Assembly: GCA_020847515.1 (NCBI GenBank)
Contig: JADLBW010000146.1
Coordinates: 1 to 57,539, forward strand
Direction: 5' to 3'
DNA length: 57,539 nt
From: Pirellulales bacterium
Lineage (GTDB): Bacteria > Planctomycetota > Planctomycetia > Pirellulales > Lacipirellulaceae
Both the position numbers and the translations under genes were made by a program. Of this stretch, positions 53,201 through 57,539 are shown piece by piece (position 1 is the first letter of the stretch; every line of letters starts with the position of its first letter). The notes under the pieces were generated by a model that saw nothing but the letters and a program-made list of their open reading frames with translations, did not search any database and was not told the origin of the DNA.

Positions 53201-54435
53201 TTTCCGGCGCCCAAGGCGGCGCCTTCGCGTACATGACGGCGTCGTCGATGGCCTTGTTCGAATCGGTCAATCTGGTCGATCCGTCGATCGCCGTCGGGCA
53301 CGAGGCTATTCCCGTCGGCGTTCCTCCGCTGAGGAGCTTCCGCGGCAACACGGCGTACGCCTCCAATATCGGACTTGAAATCTGGTTCCACCGAACGAAT
53401 CTCAACGACGGCAACACGGTGATCGAAGACTTCACGTCGTGGAACACCGAAATGTTCGGCATCCAGATTCAATACGCCGGGCACATCACGATCCGCAACT
53501 CAACGCTTGTCGGTCGCCTCGACGCGGTGTCGGGATACGGCATCGTCACTAATCGGCTCACCCACGACGTCACGCTCCAGAACGTCATTGTCAAGGGATT
53601 TGGCGTTGGCATGTACGTTGCGCCGCGGCGGGCGACCGTCGTCGACGGCGGGCAATTCGCGAACGTCCAGAACTTCGTCATCGCCAAGGGGCACGATACG
53701 CTCCGGTCGGTGCTCATCACCGCCTCGGTCAAATTCGTGCCGCTCACTGCCGCGCAAATAAACGGGCGGCCCACCTGGAACGTGGCGGTTAATGAAGCGC
53801 TGGCGATGAAGGACAATCTCGACCGTCGGATCAGCTCGTTTTTCGACCAGGATGACATTCGCGTCGAGCGGAGCGACGGGTCCGTGCTGCGGTTTTATTT
53901 CGCGGAACAGGCCGCCAGCGCCATCCCGTTCGTCACAGCGTCGACGGCGCCTGCATTCCCGGTGGAGTACGTCGGCAAGACGAACGCTCAGCTCCAGCAG
54001 AACTACGGGGTGTGGTACAACGGCGGCAATCTGCCGGCCGGAACATTCACCCCCGCAGGAATGGTCGGCCTGGCTACCGTCAGCAGCGGTACGCACGACG
54101 CCGATTTCAATAGCGACGGCGCGGCGGACGGGACCGACTTCTTAACCTGGCAGCGCGGCTTTGCGACGCCCAATGCCGTCAAGAGCAAAGGCGACGCCGA
54201 CGGCGACGCCGACGTGGACGGCGGCGATCTGGCTGTGTGGTGGTCGTCGTTCGGCGCAAGCGCCATAGCCGCGGCAAGCGGCTCCAAGTTTGCGGCGGCG
54301 AATCTGTCCTACCAGGACAACCGCAACGCGGCGCTGTCGCCGGAATTGATCGATGCGGCAATGGCTTACGAACAAATGACCGCCGGCCAGAAGGCCAGCG
54401 ACTTGAAGCGCCGGCCATTCTACCGGCCGCTGTGA
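50209..54435 (+). CDS. Giant secreted protein: LTxxQI repeats, G8 domain, beta-helix, dockerin
   Basis: 1408 residues from the ATG at 50209 (GAGGTG nine bases upstream; a GTG at 50197 is also in frame). KLSFETLEERQVLSAA near residue 20 is the planctomycete surface-protein motif (FETLExRxLLSA type). About residues 68-580 hold six full and one partial repeat of 74-77 residues, each rich in L-[T/S]-x-x-Q-[I/V]. From about 610 (ASGDWSNPAIW) comes a G8 domain, then RYPLHFHHTG (888-897) and a right-handed beta-helix, an arrangement like the vertebrate hyaluronan-binding proteins CEMIP and TMEM2. A type I dockerin-like pair lies at about 1297-1350 (DADFNSDGAADGTDFLTW, GDADGDADVDGGDLAVW). A polysaccharide-binding or cleaving surface role is likely but unproven. 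Confidence 0.9.
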   Translation: MSGRIPNRHNHRAKKLSFETLEERQVLSAATISVAPEPLASAAVLEVVAPSPTAWLVEEIDIPTLPWQRFNELTPAQIPLLTPLQIASIPNVGAFSTISAECRAALTPLQVQSLQVATVRLTLLTPQQINWLTVPQIQSIFYYDFKYLSASQVPSLTTGQISSVAHDYTFRGEFNDDQRDALTQAQIQAIAVNADKVRIDWMSAQQVAWLKTSQIQAVIASDFHVLAASQIPTLTPAQIATVANDFTYRVQFSLAQRAALSRPQVQALQVGQTRIDWLSDTQAAWLTVAQIQQVLPAEFYVLNSSQTPSLTMSQIQQVGDVYTFEIWGEAARHALTQSQVQALRVHLIQLDQLSPTQVGWLTPAQVQTVLARDYWYLPPSQVPHLSIAQIAAIPDPGLFMNWTPTALAALTAPQVQALSLPGVRIDILTPLQRSYLTLSQIHKLPVGDFYLLNPNQIPLLSAAQIDSITGPAHMSMWTPEHRSALTVAQVQSMHVGQIGLANFSDLQVSWLTTAQIQSLSVLDLPRLAPEQIPLISPAQFAQMPNMFVLSGFSDEVRSKLTREQLMALPFDVLSTYMSVEVTQFPPTGMTGHPIATDVFNLARTEDATHVTVASGDWSNPAIWRDRVVPGAGARVAIVAGHTVRFDAVMTQAIKTLRIDGTLSFAADRDTTLRVDTIVVYATGKLHIGVDGAPIQSNVTARVIVPNTGPIDTAWDPNLLSRGLLSRGQVRMVGRTVTPYATLVADPLAGDRTLQLTAAPTGWRVGDELQIAGVNPVASDFGSERVRIAAINGVTVTLDRALSYNHDAPDGYGFSIQVANLNRNIQFLAEDSSVIAQRPHIMFFGSADVKVENVLIDGYGRTDKSEPINDPIVVGGVLQPGTGTNARARYPLHFHHTGVDPAVAPGIVRGNVVLGGPGWGYVNHQSNVVMEDNVAIGVVGASFTSEDGNEIGAMRRNLTMNTVGSGDFILSRKAIHDWGHGGHGFWLQGPGVEVVDNIVSGAQGGAFAYMTASSMALFESVNLVDPSIAVGHEAIPVGVPPLRSFRGNTAYASNIGLEIWFHRTNLNDGNTVIEDFTSWNTEMFGIQIQYAGHITIRNSTLVGRLDAVSGYGIVTNRLTHDVTLQNVIVKGFGVGMYVAPRRATVVDGGQFANVQNFVIAKGHDTLRSVLITASVKFVPLTAAQINGRPTWNVAVNEALAMKDNLDRRISSFFDQDDIRVERSDGSVLRFYFAEQAASAIPFVTASTAPAFPVEYVGKTNAQLQQNYGVWYNGGNLPAGTFTPAGMVGLATVSSGTHDADFNSDGAADGTDFLTWQRGFATPNAVKSKGDADGDADVDGGDLAVWWSSFGASAIAAASGSKFAAANLSYQDNRNAALSPELIDAAMAYEQMTAGQKASDLKRRPFYRPL
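50412..51945 (+). repeat. Coding tandem repeat, about 75-residue unit
   Basis: Units begin near NELTPAQIP, YDFKYLSASQVP, SDFHVLAASQIP, AEFYVLNSSQTP, RDYWYLPPSQVP, GDFYLLNPNQIP and LDLPRLAPEQIP. Each has the order xLxxxQIPxLTxxQI, then an aromatic stretch, then ALTxxQVQAL, then LSxxQVxWLTxxQIQxV. The DNA copies have diverged, so the array is old. Confidence 0.85.
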
Positions 54436-54440
54436 AGTAT

Positions 54441-54455
54441 GGGCGTCGAGCGCCC
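54441..54455. terminator. Small hairpin between convergent genes
   Basis: GGGCG and CGCCC pair around TCGAG just after the giant gene's stop, in the 57-base gap before the end of the convergent glycosyltransferase gene. The stem is 5 bp and there is no T-run. Confidence 0.25.
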
Positions 54456-54492
54456 AGGCGGACGGCGCGGCAAGGCCGACCCCTCAATTTCG

Positions 54493-55587
54493 CTAAGCTG
54501 CGGACAGCGGCGCGTCGACGCCGCGGCCGGCGACGGCCAGATCGACTGCGGCCAACACCTGTTCCACGCTCAGACCGCGCATGCAACGGTGATGAACCAG
54601 CGGACAGGTGCGGCTCATGCACGGCTGACAATCGAGGCCCAGCGATACGCAGACTTCGTGCGGCGCTCCCGTTTGAGTTAACGTCACGCTGGTGGGGCCG
54701 AACAGCGTCACCGTCGGCACGCCGAACGCAACGCCGAAGAATCGCGGACCGCTGTCGGTCGTTACCAGCGCCGCAGCGCGGCGAATGACCGCCTTGGTCA
54801 GCCCGATCGGCAACGCCGGCTCGTCCGCCAAGCTCTTTATGCGGGGATGGTCCAGTCGCTCAACAATGTCGCGGACTGCCCCGCGCTCGGCAGGCCCGCA
54901 GTTGAATAGGACGTGCAGGCGTCGCTCTTCAGCGAGCTGCAGAGCAAGTTGAGCGAAATTTTGGGAAGGCCAGTCTTTGGCGGCGCCATACGCGCCGCCA
55001 GTGTTGAGGACCGCCACGCTGCCGTCCGTCGGCAAGGCTAAGCGCCGCCAGACCGCATTGGCGGCGCGCTCGTCTTCGGCGGTAGTCGCCAATTGCAGCG
55101 TCGGCGCCTGCGGCGCGGCGCCGGCAGCCTGAGCCAAATGCAGGTAACTGCTGATCGTCGGCAGCGTCATTCGCTTGCCGTTCTGCCGCGGGGCGTAGAC
55201 GTGCGTGGTCAGTAGCGGGCGCCGCAGATTCCCCACCATGCCGACCCGTTCTGGGGCGCCGCTGCGGAAGGCCATCCACGCGGTCCGCAGCGAGTTGGTC
55301 AGTAATACGACTCGATCGAACTTATTGGCCCGTAGCCGTTGCAGCACCCTCGGCCAATTCAACGACGGCAGATCGAATGACTGAGCTTGCGATGCGCGCA
55401 GACTGCCGCCCTTGACGTACAGAATTTCCTCGTCGAACCAGTCGGCCCCGGCGAGCACCTCGGCTACGTACGGCCGCATGATGCCGACCATCGACCCGGC
55501 GCCGGCCAACTCGCGCAGCGCCCGCAGCGCCGGCGTCGCCATGACGACGTCGCCAATCCAATTCGGCAGGAATACTCCTAAGCGCAT
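54493..55587 (-). CDS. Glycosyltransferase family 9 (heptosyltransferase-like, WaaF type)
   Basis: 364 residues from the ATG at 55587 (frame open to 55665). RLGVFLPNWIGDVVMATPAL is the N-terminal GT9 motif, and TDSGPRFFGVAFGVPTVTLF with GPTSVTLTQTGAPHEV after it is the donor-site block in which Asp and Gly residues bind the sugar nucleotide. The Cys-rich segment CMSRTCPLVHHRCMRGL is typical for LPS heptosyltransferase II. It probably adds a heptose or related sugar to LPS core. It is convergent with the giant gene. Confidence 0.92.
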   Translation of the reverse strand: MRLGVFLPNWIGDVVMATPALRALRELAGAGSMVGIMRPYVAEVLAGADWFDEEILYVKGGSLRASQAQSFDLPSLNWPRVLQRLRANKFDRVVLLTNSLRTAWMAFRSGAPERVGMVGNLRRPLLTTHVYAPRQNGKRMTLPTISSYLHLAQAAGAAPQAPTLQLATTAEDERAANAVWRRLALPTDGSVAVLNTGGAYGAAKDWPSQNFAQLALQLAEERRLHVLFNCGPAERGAVRDIVERLDHPRIKSLADEPALPIGLTKAVIRRAAALVTTDSGPRFFGVAFGVPTVTLFGPTSVTLTQTGAPHEVCVSLGLDCQPCMSRTCPLVHHRCMRGLSVEQVLAAVDLAVAGRGVDAPLSAA

Positions 55588-55707
55588 GGACAAGCCGATA
55601 AGGCAAACCAGTGGTGAGGCTAGCTGATTGGGCCCGGTTATAGCTTGCGCAGTGCGAATCAACAATCGGAGAGTGATGCTAGCAACTTGCGGCTCCGACG
55701 GCGGATG

Positions 55708-56226
55708 CTATTTCGCAATCAACTGGGCAAGCCAGCCCGCCGCCAGGATGACCGCATATACGCATCCGCCCAGCAGTAGCAGCAGTGCGGCGACGATCGT
55801 CCATACGAACCACCGATCGTTGCGGCGTAGCCGCCGCGCCTCCAGCGGCGTCGCGGCAAGATGCCGCCGCAAGAGTCCGACGTGACGCTGGTTCGATTTG
55901 AAGTAGACGTCGAACAGGTCCCCCGCTATAGGAATGGCGCCGACGATCAGATCCACTGCGATATTGATCCCCATTCGCAACAGCGTGACCCGCGACGCGC
56001 CCGCCCGATGTGCCGCAACGAGAATGTAAAGGGAGGCCAACGAAGCGAGCGTGTCGCCTGCGCCGGGCAACAGACCCGCGAGCGCGTCGACGCCGAAACG
56101 GATCTTGGTCCCCGGCAGCGTAAATACGCTGTCCAGCCAGCGCGCCAAGATCTCAACATCCGCGGCGTCGCCAGTCGGCCGCGTTTGTCGCCACGGCAGC
56201 CGCCCTGCATAAACCGATCGTGCCAT
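55708..56226 (-). CDS. DUF4112 domain membrane protein
   Basis: 172 residues; GGAGG nine bases before the ATG. ARWLDSVFTLPGTKIRFGVD with LAGLLPGAGD just after it is the DUF4112 signature; two to three hydrophobic segments follow, the last at IVAALLLLLGGCVYAVILAA. Function unknown. It lies upstream of the GT9 gene on the same strand with a 120-base gap. Confidence 0.9.
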   Translation of the reverse strand: MARSVYAGRLPWRQTRPTGDAADVEILARWLDSVFTLPGTKIRFGVDALAGLLPGAGDTLASLASLYILVAAHRAGASRVTLLRMGINIAVDLIVGAIPIAGDLFDVYFKSNQRHVGLLRRHLAATPLEARRLRRNDRWFVWTIVAALLLLLGGCVYAVILAAGWLAQLIAK

Positions 56227-56543
56227 AGGGTTCGTTCCTCCGGGAGGCTTTCGCGTTCGCTGTGATCTTTACGGGACGCACGCGAATTTGGCGCCAGTAG
56301 GGCAGGGCAGGGCGGTGCGTTTGGCCTCGTGGCGCCTCGGCGAAGCGCGGCTACCTCCTCTCTTTTCTCCCTGGAAATTGGCCGCGCGCCATTCTATGTT
56401 CAGGGCACCGCCGGCGCCTTCCCTCCCGCCGCTGCCCAGCGGCCGCGGCGGGCCAGCGCCGCCTGCGCCGCCGTGTCGCTGACCGCCCGAATTCTGTCGC
56501 TCAAAATCGCGCCTGACAGGAGCTGACGTTCCGCAAAGCACCT
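56227..56543. other. 317-base divergent intergenic region
   Basis: It lies between DUF4112 (minus) and the beta-propeller gene (plus). I see no convincing promoter, hairpin or reading frame in it. Confidence 0.4.
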
Positions 56544-57539
56544 ATGCGCACACACCGACCCAGTCCAGCACTCCAAGCAACGTCGGACGCAGCCATTTGC
56601 CTGTCGCTGCTGCTGCCGACAGGCAACGCCGCGGCCGATTGGCCGCGCTTCCGCGGCGACAACGGCAGTGGCGTGAGCCAGGAAGCCGATGCGCTGCCAA
56701 CCCAGTGGAGCGAGGCCAAAAACCTTCGCTGGACCGCCGAGCTTCCCGGCGCCGGCAATTCCAGCCCGATCGTCGTCAGCGGTCGCGTGATCGTCACCTG
56801 CTGGAGCGGCAAGAATCCGCCCGCTGACCTGAAACGACATCTCGTCTGCTTCGATTCCAAAACCGGGCAACAACTTTGGGTGAAGGAGGTGGCTCCCGCC
56901 GCGCCCGACGAACCCTATCGAGGGATGTTCACGGAAAACGGCTACGCCTCGCACACGCCAGCTTCCGACGGGGAGCGTATTTTTGCCTTTTTCGGACTCA
57001 GCGGCGTCATGGCCTTCGATCTGGCGGGCAACGAGCTTTGGACGGCGAAGGTCGGCGCAGGCGTCGACCCTAACCAGTGGGGCACCGCCTCCAGCCCGAT
57101 CCTCTATAACGACTTGGTAATCGTCACCGCCGCCGCGGAAAGCACATCGCTGGTCGCCCTTCGTAAAGACGACGGCAAGGAGGTCTGGCGGCAAGAGGGC
57201 GAAGGGCTCTCTGGGTGCTGGGGTACGCCGGTGCTCGTCGACGCGGCGGGACGGCAGGAACTGGCGATCTTCGTGCCCGGCGAGCTCTGGGGCTTGAATC
57301 CCGACAACGGCAAGCTTCGCTGGTACGCCCTCGGTCCGCGGTCGCGGACCGTATGCAATAGCGCGGCGGCCCACGACGGCATCGTCTATGCCATCGGCGG
57401 GCGCGACGGCGGTTCGATGGCGGTCCGCGCGGGCGGCAAAGGCGATGTCACCAATTCACAAATCGTGTGGGACAGTGCCTATCGCGGCGGCATCAGCACG
57501 GCGGTCGTCGATGGCGGACTCATCTATAACGTCAATGGC
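56544..57539 (+). CDS. PQQ-like beta-propeller protein, N-terminal part (cut by window edge)
   Basis: 332 codons from the ATG at 56544, open to the window end. A signal-peptide-like start (SDAAICLSLLLPTGNAAA) is followed by DWPRFRGDNGSGVSQEADAL, the opening of planctomycete PQQ-binding-like/BamB-type propellers, and by blades with LVCFDSKTGQQLWVKEV, VMAFDLAGNELWTAKVG and LVALRKDDGKEVWRQEG. These are secreted proteins; some are dehydrogenases, many have no known role. Nothing nearby specifies one. Confidence 0.9.
   Translation, partial: MRTHRPSPALQATSDAAICLSLLLPTGNAAADWPRFRGDNGSGVSQEADALPTQWSEAKNLRWTAELPGAGNSSPIVVSGRVIVTCWSGKNPPADLKRHLVCFDSKTGQQLWVKEVAPAAPDEPYRGMFTENGYASHTPASDGERIFAFFGLSGVMAFDLAGNELWTAKVGAGVDPNQWGTASSPILYNDLVIVTAAAESTSLVALRKDDGKEVWRQEGEGLSGCWGTPVLVDAAGRQELAIFVPGELWGLNPDNGKLRWYALGPRSRTVCNSAAAHDGIVYAIGGRDGGSMAVRAGGKGDVTNSQIVWDSAYRGGISTAVVDGGLIYNVNG

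Noticed and set aside
56400-57374. 324-codon open frame on the minus strand, antisense to the beta-propeller gene
   Set aside because: The plus frame shows repeated propeller blades and a signal peptide and runs to the window end; the minus frame has no recognisable features.

Overview
The window looks like a chromosomal segment of a GC-rich planctomycete, probably of the Pirellulales type. The pointers are PEP-CTERM sorting tails, an exosortase with its EpsI-like partner, an N-terminal FETLEERxxLSA motif on a very large secreted protein, dockerin repeats on secreted proteins, and a large polysaccharide locus built around sulfotransferases. This placement is inferred from gene content; there is no rRNA or other phylogenetic marker in the window. 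I saw no tRNA, rRNA, insertion sequence, phage gene or CRISPR array.

Region 1 (1-26941, all on the minus strand) is a long exopolysaccharide operon read from right to left: exosortase, Wzz/BY-kinase, a 1505-residue TPR protein, an EpsI-like protein, initiating sugar transferase, polysaccharide deacetylase, GT2, a phosphodiesterase-like protein, three GT4-type glycosyltransferases, an O-antigen ligase/polymerase, CapA, two CapK-type adenylate-forming enzymes alternating with sulfotransferases, an ABC-2 permease, a Wzt-type ATPase, and a third sulfotransferase cut by the window edge. Many junctions are ATGA or TAATG overlaps, so the genes are probably translationally coupled. The likely product is a sulfated, partly deacetylated surface polysaccharide.

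Region 2 (26942-30378) is a 1.4 kb stretch without a convincing gene, followed on the plus strand by a small secreted protein and a PEP-CTERM protein that ends in a clear intrinsic terminator.

Region 3 (30379-38506, minus) is a compact lipid-type cluster: FeeM-like N-acyl amino acid synthase, a three-gene DevBCA-like exporter (FtsX permease, LolD-type ATPase, HlyD fusion protein), a PP-loop ATPase, an acyl-CoA synthetase and a thioester/acyl-CoA reductase. A second FeeM-like gene and a TolC gene lie at 46910-49574 and may complete it.

Region 4 (39387-50208) holds a nucleotide-sugar dehydrogenase, a small membrane protein, a CAP/dockerin/PEP-CTERM protein, a TPR protein, a second small secreted protein plus PEP-CTERM protein pair, and the second FeeM and TolC genes. 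Region 5 (50209-57539) holds a 1408-residue secreted protein (novel-looking 75-residue repeats, G8 domain, beta-helix, dockerin), a GT9 heptosyltransferase-like protein, a DUF4112 protein and the start of a PQQ-type beta-propeller protein.

Taken together, the window encodes synthesis, export and sorting of cell-surface polymer, secreted proteins carrying the matching sorting signals, and a candidate acyl-amino-acid pathway.
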